Shown: one piece after another, positions 26,613 to 36,202 of the stretch
Layout of the letters: each line of letters opens with the position of its first letter
How positions within the stretch are numbered: position 1 is the first letter of the stretch
Assembly: GCA_003249215.1 (NCBI GenBank)
Contig: QKJR01000097.1
Coordinates: 62,001 to 126,000, forward strand
Direction: 5' to 3'
DNA: 64,000 nucleotides
Origin: Rhodobacterales bacterium
GTDB taxonomy: Bacteria; Pseudomonadota; Alphaproteobacteria; Rhodobacterales; Rhodobacteraceae
Program-made: the position numbers and the translations under genes
The notes under the pieces: generated by a model
Told to the model about the DNA's origin: nothing
The model's input: only the letters and a program-made list of their open reading frames with translations
Databases searched by the model: none

Positions 26613-26637
26613 AAAGAGCGGGCAAAGCCCGCTCTTT
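26613..26637 (-). terminator. Intrinsic terminator of the porin gene
   Basis: An 11-bp perfect stem (AAAGAGCGGGC / GCCCGCTCTTT) with loop AAA. Read on the minus strand it is followed by TTTTCTTTTT, a clear U-tract. It lies 22 bases past the porin stop. Confidence 0.93.
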
Positions 26638-26659
26638 CCCAAATCCGGATCCGTCAGGA

Positions 26660-27523
26660 TCAGAACTTGAAGGTCACACCGAAGTCAGCAGCGGTGTCGC
26701 CTTCGACCGAACCGATACCGCCGGCCAGGGTGGCGCCGCCACCGAGGTCGTATTTGGCACCGATACCGTACGAGGCGTCGGTCGCCATGTCGGCGTCAGC
26801 AACGGCGGCTTCGAAGGTCCACGGGCCGGTTTTGTAGGCGCCGTAGATACCGTACGAGTCGTCGGTCGCATCGGCGGTCGCGTAGTACAGCTGGCCGCTG
26901 AACGCACCGAACGAACCGGTCAGCAGGAGCGAGGTCGCGTCCGCATCGGTTTCGTTGTCGTAGTCGTAGGCGAGGTAAGCGCCGAACACGCCGGTGTCGT
27001 AGCCGACCGACAGACCGTAGTCTTCGGTGACGGTGTCGAGCGAGACGACGGTCGAGAACGCGCCGACCGAGTAGTCCCAACGCAGGTCGTTAACCGAGTC
27101 CGACGAGTTGGCGTACATCGAGGTTTCAGCGGTGTCGTCAACGCCGATGCCGTCGAAACCGATGTCGTTGATGCCGAAGTCATCCGAAGCAACCCAGTTG
27201 CTTTCGCCGACTTTGATGGTGCCGAAGGCGCCCGAGATGAACACGTTCGCGTCGTAGTTCTGATCGAGGCTCGAGTAGTCCGAGTCGAGCTGGATCTGAG
27301 CGCCGAAGGTCAGACCCGAGTCCGATTCCATCGTGCCGGTGACGTTCATGTCGATTTCGTACCAGCCAGCAGCTTTTTTGAAGTTGCCGCGGGCAGCGGT
27401 GTAGCCGAGGCCAGCTTCGTTGTATTTCAGACCAACGTTGGCCGAGCCGTCGACTTTCACTTCAGCAGCGGCGAAGCCGGCCGAGAGGACCAGGGCGGTC
27501 GTCGCGAGAAGAACCTTTTTCAT
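26660..27523 (-). CDS. Rhodobacter-type outer-membrane porin
   Basis: A 287-residue porin with a signal peptide MKKVLLATTALVLSAGFAAA and a mature start EVKVDG like that of Rhodobacter porins. Alternating beta-strand segments fill the protein, it is rich in Asp, Gly, Thr and Ala, and it ends in Phe, the C-terminal signature used by the BAM complex. It should form a trimeric general diffusion pore. Strong expression is suggested by the clean terminator and by the long leader with a hairpin. It stands alone as its own transcription unit. Confidence 0.9.
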   Translation of the reverse strand: MKKVLLATTALVLSAGFAAAEVKVDGSANVGLKYNEAGLGYTAARGNFKKAAGWYEIDMNVTGTMESDSGLTFGAQIQLDSDYSSLDQNYDANVFISGAFGTIKVGESNWVASDDFGINDIGFDGIGVDDTAETSMYANSSDSVNDLRWDYSVGAFSTVVSLDTVTEDYGLSVGYDTGVFGAYLAYDYDNETDADATSLLLTGSFGAFSGQLYYATADATDDSYGIYGAYKTGPWTFEAAVADADMATDASYGIGAKYDLGGGATLAGGIGSVEGDTAADFGVTFKF

Positions 27524-27834
27524 CGTTTTCCCTCATTGTCTTTAAGGTAAACCCCAACTCAGGGAAATCCGAATTGGGTATGGTGGCTATTTCACCCCTG
27601 CCGCCTCGCAATGCAACGCAAACGTCCAAAACTCCGGCATTGGCGCCAAGGCTGGTGCAGTCTTGCCACAGTCGCCCCGGGCCCGCCGACCGGGCGCCCC
27701 GACCGAGGCCCCGACCCGCCCCCTGCCCCTTGCGCGCCCCTTACGCGGGCGCGGGAAAAACCTTGTCGCCTCCGGGGGCTTGGGCTAGAGACGGGGGAAA
27801 GGCATGTCCGAAAGGCCGACGGGGGCAGTATCCT
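27524..27834. other. 311-base divergent intergenic region between the porin and DUF3576 genes
   Basis: No gene is seen. Reading outward to the porin it holds a leader with an 8-bp hairpin (27553-27560 with 27571-27578, one U-G pair), close to the ATG. A possible -35 TTGCAT with a -10 GAAATA 17 bases on lies farther out, near 27580-27615, and is weak. Toward the lipoprotein a better promoter occurs (27763-27791), and a GC hairpin CGCGCCC/GGGCGCG sits at 27733-27753. Confidence 0.6.
27763..27791 (+). promoter_or_regulatory. Sigma-70-like promoter for the DUF3576 lipoprotein
   Basis: TTGTCG (27763-27768), a 17-base spacer and TAGAGA (27786-27791) precede the ATG at 27835 by a leader of about 40 bases. 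Picked by eye. Confidence 0.45.
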
Positions 27835-28386
27835 ATGACGATCCGAGATTTCCTGCGTCTGAGCGCGATCTGCGGCACCCTGGCGCTCGTGGCCGGATGC
27901 GGCAGCGTGACCAACAAGCTCTTCGGCGGGAACAGTGAAAAGGCGCAGCAGGCCAAGGAGCAATCCTATGCCGCATCGAACGCCAGCCGCGACCGCCACC
28001 AGGCGGGCGGAAACCTCGTCGCGCCGGGCGCCAAGCAGGAATCGAAATCGATCTGGAGCCTGTTCAGCTCGAACACCGAGCCGAACGTCACCGTCGAGGT
28101 CAACAAATACCTCTGGCAGGCCTCGCTCGAGGTGCTGAACTTCCTGCCGATCCAATCGGTCGACCCGTTCACCGGCGTCATCGTGACCGGCTATGGCACT
28201 CCGCCCGGCGGTGGCCGCGCCTACAAGGCGACGATCTATGTCTCGGACCCGGCGCTCGACGCGCGCAGCCTCAAGGTCTCGCTCGAGAGCCGCGGCGGCA
28301 CCGTCTCGCCCGACACCGTCCGCGCGGTCGAGGATGCGATTCTGACCCGCGCGCGGCAATTGCGCGTGCGCGATTCGAAGCTCTGA
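27835..28386 (+). CDS. DUF3576 lipoprotein
   Basis: A 183-residue predicted lipoprotein: signal peptide, then lipobox LVAGC near residues 18-22. A polar linker of about 60 residues precedes a compact domain with NKYLWQASLEVLNFLP and VTGYGTPPGG, the DUF3576 pattern. It is likely periplasmic or anchored in the outer membrane. The family commonly stands upstream of leuS in Rhodobacterales. Function is unknown. A fresh promoter at 27763 points to it, and it ends 139 bases before leuS across a repeat element. Confidence 0.8.
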   Translation: MTIRDFLRLSAICGTLALVAGCGSVTNKLFGGNSEKAQQAKEQSYAASNASRDRHQAGGNLVAPGAKQESKSIWSLFSSNTEPNVTVEVNKYLWQASLEVLNFLPIQSVDPFTGVIVTGYGTPPGGGRAYKATIYVSDPALDARSLKVSLESRGGTVSPDTVRAVEDAILTRARQLRVRDSKL

Positions 28387-28411
28387 TCCCGGGCGCCTGC
28401 GCGCCGGTCAG

Positions 28412-28440
28412 GCCGGGGATGCCTCCGGCGGGGATATTTT
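28412..28440 (-). repeat. AAATA-core element with hairpin, copy 3 (reversed)
   Basis: A 7-bp hairpin GCCGGGG (28412-28418), loop ATGC, CTCCGGC (28423-28429; one G-T pair) is followed by GGGGATATTTT. Read on the minus strand this is AAAATATCCCCGCCGGAGGC, close to the arm at 50594. On the plus strand it may end the DUF3576 transcript. Confidence 0.65.
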
Positions 28441-28525
28441 GGCACTGTTGGGAGGCTGATCTCTGGACCTTGGGGGGCCGGGCGGTGTAGCACACCCCTC
28501 GCAGAATTCCGCATGAGGGGCCGAA

Positions 28526-31093
28526 ATGTCGCGCTACGAGCCGAGCCAGACCGAGACGAAATGGCAAGCCGCCTGGGATGAATCCGGCGTCTTCACCGCC
28601 AAGCGCGATCCGAACCGGCCGAAATATTACGTGCTCGAGATGTTCCCCTATCCGTCCGGGCGCATCCACATGGGCCATGTGCGCAACTATACGATGGGCG
28701 ATGTCGTGGCGCGCACCAAGATGGCGCAGGGCTATTCGGTGCTGCATCCGATGGGATGGGACGCCTTCGGGATGCCGGCCGAAAACGCGGCGATGGAGCG
28801 CGGCGGCCATCCCAAGGACTGGACCTATGGCAATATCGCCGACATGCGGGGCCAGATGAAGCCGCTGGGGCTCTCGATCGACTGGAGCCGCGAATTCGCC
28901 ACCTGCGACCCGGAATATTACGGCCAGCAGCAGGCGATGTTCATCGACATGCTCGAAAAGGGTCTGGTTTACCGCAAGAACGCGGTGGTGAACTGGGATC
29001 CGGTCGATATGACGGTTCTGGCGAACGAGCAGGTGATCGACGGGCGCGGCTGGCGCTCGGGCGCGCTCGTGGAGCGCAAGGAGTTGACCCAGTGGTTCTT
29101 CCGCATTTCCGATTTCGCAGGTGAACTGCTCGAGGCACTCGACGGGCTGAAGGATTGGCCCGAGAAGGTGCGCACGATGCAGGCGAACTGGATCGGGCAA
29201 TCGCGCGGGCTGCAATTCGCCTTCGGCACGGTGGACGCGCCGGAGGGATTCGACCGGATCGAATGCTACACCACGCGGCCCGACACGCTGATGGGCGCAA
29301 GCTTCGTCGGCATCTCGCCCGATCATCCGCTGGCAAAATATCTGGAACGGCACGATCCCGAAATGGCGGCCTTCATCGCCGAATGCCGCAAGGGCGGCAC
29401 GACCGAGGAGGCGATTGAAACGGCTGAGAAGCTCGGCCGCGACACTGGCATCCGCGTGCGTCACCCGCTCGATGAGGCCTGGGAGCTGCCGGTCTATATC
29501 GCGAACTTCATCCTGATGGATTACGGCACCGGCGCGATCTTCGGCTGCCCGGCGCATGACGCGCGCGACTTTGAATTCGCCACGAAATACGAGCTGCCGA
29601 TCCATTCGGTGTTCCGCCCCGAGGGCGATGAGGCGGCCGAGGCCGATCTGATCCCGACCGAGGAATATGTGCCGCTCAAATCCGAGCGGGTGCAGTATAT
29701 CCGCGGCTATGCGGGCGAGACCGTGCAGACGGGTGAAGAGGCCATCGCCGCCGCCATCGCCTTCTGCGAGGCGAATGGAATCGGTCATGGCGTGACGAAC
29801 TATCGCCTGCGCGACTGGGGCCTGTCGCGTCAGCGCTACTGGGGTTGCCCGATTCCGGTCGTGCATTGCGCGACCTGCGGCGTCGTCCCCGAGAAGAAAG
29901 AGAACCTGCCGGTTCGCCTGCCCGACGATGTGACCTTCGACAAGCCGGGCAACCCGCTCGACCGTCACCCGACCTGGCGCGATTGCGCCTGCCCGAGCTG
30001 TGGCGCGCCCGCGAAGCGCGAAACCGACACGATGGACACCTTCGTCGATTCGTCTTGGTATTACGCGCGCTTCACCGCGCCGCATGCGACGACGCCGACC
30101 ATCGCGGCAGAGGCCGACTACTGGATGAACGTCGATCAATATATCGGCGGCATCGAGCATGCGATTCTGCACCTGCTCTATTCGCGCTTCTTCGCCCGCG
30201 CGATGCATGCGACCGGCCATCTGCCCGCGAAAGCGATCGAGCCCTTCGACGCGCTCTTCACGCAAGGGATGGTCACGCATGAAATCTACATGACCCGCGA
30301 TGGCGCGGGCCGCCCGGTCTATCACCTGCCCGAGGATATCGACCGCGAGGCCGGCACGGTGAAGGCGACGGGTGAAAAGCTCGAGATCATCCCCTCGGCG
30401 AAAATGTCGAAATCGAAGAAGAACGTCGTCGATCCGATGAATATCATCCGCGACTTCGGCGCCGATACCGCGCGGTTCTTCGTGATGTCCGACAGCCCGC
30501 CCGAGCGGGATGTGGAATGGACGGCGGCCGGCGCCGAGGCCACCTCGAAATTCCTCGCCCGCGTCTGGCGCATCGCGAGCGAGATCGCCGAGGGTGCCGG
30601 TGGCGCAGGCGGGGCCGAGGACGAGGCGCTCCTGCGCGCGACTCACAAGACCGTGGATGAGATCACGAGATCCATCGAGGGCTTCACTTTCAACAAGGCG
30701 GTTGCCGCGCTCTATGCGCTGACCAACACCCTGTCGAAGTCGGGCGCGTCGAATCCGGTCAAGCGCGAGGCGATGAAGCTCATGGCGCAGCTCATGGGTC
30801 CGATGGTGCCGCATCTGGCCGAAGATATCTGGGCGCTTCTGGGCGGCGAAGGCTTCGTCGTCACCGCACCCTGGCCCAAGGCCGATCCGGCGCTGCTGGT
30901 CGAGGATCAGGTGACCCTGCCGATCCAGATCAACGGCAAGCGCCGCGGCGAGATCACTGTGCCCAAGGATATGCCCGGCTCCGAGGTTGAAAAGCTAGTG
31001 CTGGCAGACGAAGCTGTGATCAAGGCGCTGGCCGGAGGTCAGCCCAAGAAGCTGATCGTCGTGCCGGGGCGCATCGTCAATGTGGTCATCTGA
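28526..31093 (+). CDS. leuS: Leucyl-tRNA synthetase
   Basis: An 855-residue class Ia aminoacyl-tRNA synthetase. The HIGH-like motif is HMGH in [12 protein letters not shown], the KMSKS loop [13 protein letters not shown] has K626, and the CP1 editing domain lies between them. A CATCG/CPSCG pair resembles the extra zinc motif often found in this family. It charges tRNA-Leu in the cytoplasm. The ATG at 28526 is preceded by GAGGGGCC. It continues into holA with only 24 bases between them, and no lptE is present. Confidence 0.96.
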   Translation: MSRYEPSQTETKWQAAWDESGVFTAKRDPNRPKYYVLEMFPYPSGRIHMGHVRNYTMGDVVARTKMAQGYSVLHPMGWDAFGMPAENAAMERGGHPKDWTYGNIADMRGQMKPLGLSIDWSREFATCDPEYYGQQQAMFIDMLEKGLVYRKNAVVNWDPVDMTVLANEQVIDGRGWRSGALVERKELTQWFFRISDFAGELLEALDGLKDWPEKVRTMQANWIGQSRGLQFAFGTVDAPEGFDRIECYTTRPDTLMGASFVGISPDHPLAKYLERHDPEMAAFIAECRKGGTTEEAIETAEKLGRDTGIRVRHPLDEAWELPVYIANFILMDYGTGAIFGCPAHDARDFEFATKYELPIHSVFRPEGDEAAEADLIPTEEYVPLKSERVQYIRGYAGETVQTGEEAIAAAIAFCEANGIGHGVTNYRLRDWGLSRQRYWGCPIPVVHCATCGVVPEKKENLPVRLPDDVTFDKPGNPLDRHPTWRDCACPSCGAPAKRETDTMDTFVDSSWYYARFTAPHATTPTIAAEADYWMNVDQYIGGIEHAILHLLYSRFFARAMHATGHLPAKAIEPFDALFTQGMVTHEIYMTRDGAGRPVYHLPEDIDREAGTVKATGEKLEIIPSAKMSKSKKNVVDPMNIIRDFGADTARFFVMSDSPPERDVEWTAAGAEATSKFLARVWRIASEIAEGAGGAGGAEDEALLRATHKTVDEITRSIEGFTFNKAVAALYALTNTLSKSGASNPVKREAMKLMAQLMGPMVPHLAEDIWALLGGEGFVVTAPWPKADPALLVEDQVTLPIQINGKRRGEITVPKDMPGSEVEKLVLADEAVIKALAGGQPKKLIVVPGRIVNVVI

Positions 31094-31117
31094 ACCAGAA
31101 CATCGGGGGTGCCGGTC

Positions 31118-32140
31118 ATGAAACTGACCGGCGTCGCCGCCACGCGCTATTTCGCGCGCCCCGAACCTGGGCGCATGGGATTGCTGATCTTCGGCACCGA
31201 TGCGATGCGGGTTGCGCTCCGCCGCCAGGAGGTGATCGCCGCAATGGTCGGCCCCGAGGGCGAGGCCGAGATGCGGCTCACCCGCATTCCGGCCGCCGAC
31301 CTGCGCAAGGATGGCGCGGCGCTTCTGGATGCGATCAAGGCCGTCGGCTTCTTTCCCGGGCCGCGCGTGGCCTTCGTCGAGGAGGCGACCGACACGCTCG
31401 CCCCGGTGATCGCGGCGGCGGTCGCGGACTGGCGCGAGGGCGACGCCCAGATCGTGGTGACCGCAGGCTCGCTCACCGCGAAATCGGCGCTGCGCAAGGT
31501 CTTCGAGGGGCATTCGAACGCCTATGCCATTGGTATCTATGACGATCCTCCAAGCCGCGAAGAGATCGAGGACACCCTGAAACGCGCGGGTCTCCATCAC
31601 ATCGGCCCCGAGGCGATGACCGATCTCCTGGCGCTCGGCCGCGTCCTCGACCCTGGCGATTTCCGCCAGACGGTCGAGAAGATCGCGCTCTATAAATTCG
31701 GCGACACGACCCCGCTCGCCCCCGCCGATGTCGCCGCCTGCGCCCCCGCCACGATCGAGGCCGAGGTCGACGAGGTGCTCGACATCGTGGCCGAGGGGCG
31801 CGCGAACGAGCTCGGCCCCACGATGCGCCGCCTTGAGGGGCAGGGCGTGCTCCCGGTCTCGCTCGCCATCGCCACGCTGCGCCATTTCCGCGCGCTCCAT
31901 TTCGCGGCCTCCGACCCCGGCGGCCCCGGCGCCGGACTGCAACGGATGCGCCCGCCAGTCTTCGGGCCGCGGCGCGACAAGATGCAGCGTCAGGCCCAGC
32001 ATTGGGGCATGTTCCGCCTCGAGGAGGCGCTGAAGCTGCTGGTGGACACCGACCTGACCCTGCGCTCGGCCAGCCGCGCGCCGCAAATGGCGGTGATGGA
32101 ACGCGCGTTGATGCGGCTTGCGATGATGGGGCGGCGGTGA
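31118..32140 (+). CDS. holA: DNA polymerase III delta subunit
   Basis: A 340-residue clamp-loader subunit that opens the beta sliding clamp. The N-terminal region (RPEPGRMGLLIFGTDAMRVALRRQEV) and the helical C-terminal collar (MFRLEEALKLLVDTDLTLRS) fit alphaproteobacterial HolA. ATG at 31118 is favoured over the GTG at 31109, with CGGGGG as a weak binding site. It follows leuS directly and overlaps by four bases (GTGA) with the next gene, so all three are probably co-transcribed. Confidence 0.92.
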   Translation: MKLTGVAATRYFARPEPGRMGLLIFGTDAMRVALRRQEVIAAMVGPEGEAEMRLTRIPAADLRKDGAALLDAIKAVGFFPGPRVAFVEEATDTLAPVIAAAVADWREGDAQIVVTAGSLTAKSALRKVFEGHSNAYAIGIYDDPPSREEIEDTLKRAGLHHIGPEAMTDLLALGRVLDPGDFRQTVEKIALYKFGDTTPLAPADVAACAPATIEAEVDEVLDIVAEGRANELGPTMRRLEGQGVLPVSLAIATLRHFRALHFAASDPGGPGAGLQRMRPPVFGPRRDKMQRQAQHWGMFRLEEALKLLVDTDLTLRSASRAPQMAVMERALMRLAMMGRR

Positions 32141-33318
32141 ACGCCGAAACAATCCCCGCACTGGTGATCGGCGGCGGCCCCGCCGGGCTGATGGCCGCCG
32201 AGGAACTCGCCCGCGCGGGGCATCCCGTCGTGGTGGCCGAGGCCAAACCGACAGTGGCGCGCAAATTCCTGATGGCCGGGAAATCGGGGCTGAACCTGAC
32301 CCGGGTCGAGACCGATTTCACCCGCCATTACAGCGCTGACTGGATCGCCGAGATCGTCCGTGACTTCGGCCCCGATCAGGTGCAGGACTTTGCCCGCTCT
32401 CTCAGGATCGCGCTTTTCACCGGCTCGACCGGCCGGGTCTTTCCGGTGGGCATGAAAGCCTCGCCGATGCTGCGCGCCTGGATCGCGCGCCTGAGCGGTA
32501 TGGGCGTCGATCTCCGCACCCGCTGGCGGTGGACCGGCTTTGAAGGCGAGGCCCTCACCTTCGACACCCCTCAAGGCCCCGCCCGGATCGCCCCGCTTGT
32601 CACCGTCCTCGCGCTTGGCGGCGCGAGCTGGCCGCGGCTCGGCTCGGATGCGGCCTGGGTGCCCTGGCTCGCCGCAAAAGGCGTCGAGATCGCGCCCTTC
32701 CGCCCCGCCAACATGGGGCTGATCATCGACTGGTCGCCCCATATGGCGCCCCATCTTGGCCAGCCGGTCAAGGGCGCGGCGCTGATCGCGGGCGATCGGA
32801 CCAGCCGCGGCGAATTCGTCCTCTCCGCCCGCGGCATCGAAGGCGGCGGCGTCTATGCGATCGCGGCGGCAGTGCGCGATGGCGTGCCTCTTGCCCTCGA
32901 CCTGCTGCCTGACCTGAGCATCGACGAGGCCGCGACCCGCCTCGCCCGTCTGCCCGCCCGCGAAAGCCTCTCGAACCGGCTGCGCAAGGCGCTGCGGCTC
33001 GATCCCGTCAAGCTTGCGCTTCTCAACGAATGGGGGCGCCCGCTCCCCTCCGATGCGCTGGCGCTCGCGCGCCGGATCAAGACCCTGCCCGTGCGCCACG
33101 CCGGACCCCGCGCCCTGACCGAAGCGATCTCGAGTGCGGGCGGCATCACGCGCACCGCGCTCAGCGACACTCTCGAACTCACGGCACTCCCCGGCACCTT
33201 CGCCGCCGGCGAAATGCTCGACTGGGAGGCTCCGACGGGCGGCTATCTGCTCACTGCCTGCCTTGCCACAGGCCGCCAAGCCGGACGCGCCGCTGCCCGC
33301 CGCCTCGCCACCGCCTGA
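32137..33318 (+). CDS. TIGR03862-family flavoprotein (HI0933-like)
   Basis: A 393-residue NAD(P)/FAD oxidoreductase. The dinucleotide motif GGGPAGLMAAEELARAG opens the protein, MAGKSGLNLTR follows near residue 47, and the C-terminal FAEGEMLDWEAPTGGYLL-like segment (here FAAGEMLDWEAPTGGY) closes the FAD site. The related HI0933 and BaiN proteins have roles in flavin-dependent redox that are only partly known. The start is a GTG overlapping the holA stop. It ends just before a repeat element. Confidence 0.87.
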   Translation: MNAETIPALVIGGGPAGLMAAEELARAGHPVVVAEAKPTVARKFLMAGKSGLNLTRVETDFTRHYSADWIAEIVRDFGPDQVQDFARSLRIALFTGSTGRVFPVGMKASPMLRAWIARLSGMGVDLRTRWRWTGFEGEALTFDTPQGPARIAPLVTVLALGGASWPRLGSDAAWVPWLAAKGVEIAPFRPANMGLIIDWSPHMAPHLGQPVKGAALIAGDRTSRGEFVLSARGIEGGGVYAIAAAVRDGVPLALDLLPDLSIDEAATRLARLPARESLSNRLRKALRLDPVKLALLNEWGRPLPSDALALARRIKTLPVRHAGPRALTEAISSAGGITRTALSDTLELTALPGTFAAGEMLDWEAPTGGYLLTACLATGRQAGRAAARRLATA

Positions 33319-33330
33319 TCCTTCAACCTG

Positions 33331-33390
33331 ACCGAAATATCCCGGGGGTGAGCCCGGAACGGGCGAGGGGGCAGCGCCCCCTTTCTGGCG
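33331..33390 (+). repeat. AAATA-core element with hairpin, copy 4
   Basis: CCGAAATATCCCGGGGG (33332-33348) leads to a perfect 7-bp hairpin AGGGGGC (33366-33372), loop AGC, GCCCCCT (33376-33382) followed by TTCT. It probably terminates the leuS-holA-flavoprotein transcript. Confidence 0.75.
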
Positions 33391-33475
33391 CCGATCTTGT
33401 TTCCCGCACAATCGCGTGATTGACGCGGAGCGCCCCAGGACGGATTCTGGCTCTCCGCGCCAAGGGAGACGCACC

Positions 33476-34714
33476 ATGAGCCAGTCGAAACTGATCACCC
33501 CCGTCCTGATCGGGGGCGCCCTGATCCTGATGCTCAGCTTCTCGGTGCGGGCGTCCTTTGGCGTGTTCCAGATCCCGATCGCCGCCGAATTCGGCTGGCC
33601 GCGGGCGGAATTCAGCCTCGCCATCGCGATCCAGAACCTCGCCTGGGGCATCGGTCAGCCGATCTTCGGCGCGCTGGCAGAACGCTTCGGCGACCGGCGG
33701 GCGATCATCTTCGGCGCCTTGATGTATGCCGCGGGGCTCGTGCTCTCGGCCTTCGCCACCCAGCCCTGGCAGCACGACCTGCTGGAAATCCTCGTGGGCT
33801 TCGGCATCGCGGGCACCGGCTTTGGCGTGATCCTTGCCGTCGTCGGCCGTGCGGCGAGCGACGAGAACCGCTCGCTCGCGCTCGGCATCGCCACCGCCGC
33901 CGGCTCGGCCGGTCAGGTCTTCGGCGCGCCGGTGGCCGAGATGCTGCTGGGTCTCTTCCCCTGGCAGACGGTCTTCATCCTTTTCGCGGGCGTCATTCTC
34001 GCCTCGCTTCTGGCGCTGCCAATGCTGCGCAGCCCCAAGATCGCCAGCCGCGCCGAGCTCGAGGAAAGCATGGGCACCGTCCTCACCCGCGCCTTCAAGG
34101 ATCCGTCCTACACGCTGATCTTCCTCGGCTTCTTCTCCTGCGGCTATCAGCTCGCCTTCATCACCGCCCATTTCCCCGCGATGGTGACCGAGATGTGCGG
34201 CGCCGTGCCACCCGATTCGATGCTCGCGGCGCTCGGGATCGAGACGCAATCGGCACTCGGCGCGATCGCGATCTCGGTCATCGGGCTCGCAAATATCGTG
34301 GGCTCGATCTACGCCGGCTGGGCTGGGAAACGCTGGTCCAAGAAATACCTGCTGGCGGGCATCTATACCGGGCGCACCCTCGCCGCCGCCGTCTTCATCC
34401 TGATGCCGATCACGCCCACCTCGGTCTTGATCTTCTCGCTCGTGATGGGGGCACTGTGGCTTGCCACCGTGCCGCTCACCTCGGGGCTCGTGGCCCATAT
34501 CTACGGGCTGCGCTACATGGGCACGCTTTATGGCTTCGTGTTCCTCAGCCATCAAATCGGCGCCTTCCTCGGAGTCTGGCTGGGCGGCAAGCTCTATGAC
34601 ATCTACGGCGATTACACGATCGTCTGGTGGGTCGGCGTGGGCGTCGGCGCCTTCTCGGCCATCGTGCATCTGCCGGTGCGCGAACGTCCGATGGCCGTGC
34701 CCTCAGCCGCCTGA
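33476..34714 (+). CDS. MFS transporter, monocarboxylate/OFA-like
   Basis: A 412-residue, 12-helix membrane protein. The N-terminal RASFGVFQIPIAAEFGW and NLAWGIGQPIFGALAERFG, and the symmetric FLSHQIGAFLGVWLGG in the second half, are typical of the oxalate/formate and monocarboxylate branch of the MFS. It probably moves an organic acid in symport or exchange. The ATG at 33476 has an AAGGGAGAC site; earlier in-frame residues are ignored. It converges with the PAP2 gene and overlaps it tail to tail by 12 bases. Confidence 0.86.
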   Translation: MSQSKLITPVLIGGALILMLSFSVRASFGVFQIPIAAEFGWPRAEFSLAIAIQNLAWGIGQPIFGALAERFGDRRAIIFGALMYAAGLVLSAFATQPWQHDLLEILVGFGIAGTGFGVILAVVGRAASDENRSLALGIATAAGSAGQVFGAPVAEMLLGLFPWQTVFILFAGVILASLLALPMLRSPKIASRAELEESMGTVLTRAFKDPSYTLIFLGFFSCGYQLAFITAHFPAMVTEMCGAVPPDSMLAALGIETQSALGAIAISVIGLANIVGSIYAGWAGKRWSKKYLLAGIYTGRTLAAAVFILMPITPTSVLIFSLVMGALWLATVPLTSGLVAHIYGLRYMGTLYGFVFLSHQIGAFLGVWLGGKLYDIYGDYTIVWWVGVGVGAFSAIVHLPVRERPMAVPSAA

Positions 34715-35299
34715 GATCCGCGCACGGATCGCACGCCCGGCACGGGCAATTCCGCGCCCGGTGCGGCACAACCCTGCTGCGATCACCCGCCGCCCCGGCC
34801 CCGCCCGGCGAAAGGCGAAGTTGCAGATCAGGCCCCAGACCGCCCCCGCCATCACCTGCGTGATGTCATGGGCGCGTGCCTCGATCCGGCTCGCCCCGGT
34901 GAAGCCCGCGGCCAGGATCGCAACCGTCTGCGCCACCGGATTGCTCTTGAGACAGGTGCCGACGAGACTGCCCGCGCCGAAGGTTGCCGTGGCCGTATGC
35001 CCCGAGGGGAAGCCCTGCCCGCCGCCATGGGGACGAATGTTGATCGGGTTGTCGCCCAGCGCCACCTTGGAGGTGCGCAGCCCGGTGAACATGACGAGGT
35101 AGCGCCCGAAATATTCGACGCCCGAACCATTCGCCACCTCGCAGCCGAGCGCGATGATCGGCAGCGCGATCTGCAGATTGTCGCCGATCCGGGATTGCTT
35201 GGGCTCGGTCGCGAGCACGGTGAGGGCAATCAGCCCCACAACCACCACGCCACGCAGCCTGGCGAAGCTCACCCCGAAGAAGGAACGATCGGCGATCAT
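34703..35299 (-). CDS. PAP2-family phosphatase
   Basis: A 198-residue membrane protein with several hydrophobic segments and the acid-phosphatase motifs PSGHTATATFG and SRIEARAHDITQVMAG (motif 3 Arg and His). Such enzymes dephosphorylate lipid phosphates such as phosphatidate, phosphatidylglycerol phosphate or undecaprenyl pyrophosphate. ATG at 35299 with an AGGAG upstream sets the start. The 3' end overlaps the neighbouring MFS gene on the other strand. The substrate cannot be fixed; no lipid A modification genes are adjacent. Confidence 0.85.
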   Translation of the reverse strand: MIADRSFFGVSFARLRGVVVVGLIALTVLATEPKQSRIGDNLQIALPIIALGCEVANGSGVEYFGRYLVMFTGLRTSKVALGDNPINIRPHGGGQGFPSGHTATATFGAGSLVGTCLKSNPVAQTVAILAAGFTGASRIEARAHDITQVMAGAVWGLICNFAFRRAGPGRRVIAAGLCRTGRGIARAGRAIRARISGG

Positions 35300-35359
35300 G
35301 GGCACTCCTGTGATCCGGCCCCGCTGGCTAGCAAGCGGACCGCCACGGCGCAACGCATT

Positions 35360-36202
35360 TCACGCGCGCTCGGCGGCCAGCAGCGCCGCGAGCCCCGCGC
35401 GGTAATCGGGATAGGCGAGGGTTACGCCCAGCTCCGCCTTGATCCGACCGTTCCGCACCCGCTTGTTCTCGGCATAGAAGCTGCGCGCCATCGGCGTCAT
35501 ATCGGCCGCGTCGAAGGACACCTCGGGTGGTGGCGGCAGATCGAGCAGACGCGCCGCATGGGCGAGCACATCCTCGGGCGGGGCGGGCTCGTCGTCGCAG
35601 AGGTTGTAGATCCGCCCCGGATCGGGCCGGTTGACCGAGGCCATCAGCACCGTCGCGATATCCTCGACATGGATGCGGGAAAACACCTGACCGGGCTTGA
35701 TGATCCGCCGCGCGGTGCCATTGCGCACCTTCTCGAACGGGCCACGGCCGGGGCCATAGATCCCGGCGAGGCGGAAGACATGGGCGGGCTGCGGCAAGGC
35801 AAGCCAGCCCTGCTCGGCATCGACCCGGGCACGCCCGCGCGCGGTCGCCGGGGTGCAGGGGGTATCCTCATCGACCCATCCGCCGCCGTGATCGCCATAG
35901 ACACCGACGGTCGAGAGATAGCCGATCCACTCCAGATGCTGCGCCGCAGCAATCTCGTTTCGCAGCTCCGCGAGAACCGGATCGCCCGCGGCATCCGGGG
36001 CCACGGAAGACAGCAGATGCGTCGCCTGATCGAGCGGCAGCGGCCCGCCGGTCCAGATCAGCGGCTCGATCCCTTCGCCGCGCAGAATTTCGGCCTTGGC
36101 CGCGCTGCGCGTCGTGCCGATCACCCGCCAACCTTCGGCGATCAGCCGCCGCCCCAGCGCCTGCGCGGAATAGCCGTGCCCGATGCTCAGAAGCGTCTTC
36201 AT
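35360..36202 (-). CDS. SDR-family NAD(P)-dependent oxidoreductase (YeeZ-like)
   Basis: A 280-residue Rossmann-fold protein. It begins MKTLLSIGHGYSAQALGRRL, an unusual GxGxxxA-type nucleotide motif, and has the epimerase-like YLSTVGVYGDHGG, VFRLAGIYGPGRGPFEKV and IHVEDIATVL segments. The usual YxxxK catalytic Lys is not evident after the Tyr, which suggests an atypical or non-dehydrogenase role. It overlaps by four bases the SelT/W/H-like gene upstream on the same strand, so the pair are coupled. Confidence 0.82.
   Translation of the reverse strand: MKTLLSIGHGYSAQALGRRLIAEGWRVIGTTRSAAKAEILRGEGIEPLIWTGGPLPLDQATHLLSSVAPDAAGDPVLAELRNEIAAAQHLEWIGYLSTVGVYGDHGGGWVDEDTPCTPATARGRARVDAEQGWLALPQPAHVFRLAGIYGPGRGPFEKVRNGTARRIIKPGQVFSRIHVEDIATVLMASVNRPDPGRIYNLCDDEPAPPEDVLAHAARLLDLPPPPEVSFDAADMTPMARSFYAENKRVRNGRIKAELGVTLAYPDYRAGLAALLAAERA

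Noticed and set aside
27733-27760. GC hairpin followed by AAAAA as a terminator
   Set aside because: The A-tract is on the wrong side for either strand's transcript to end there.
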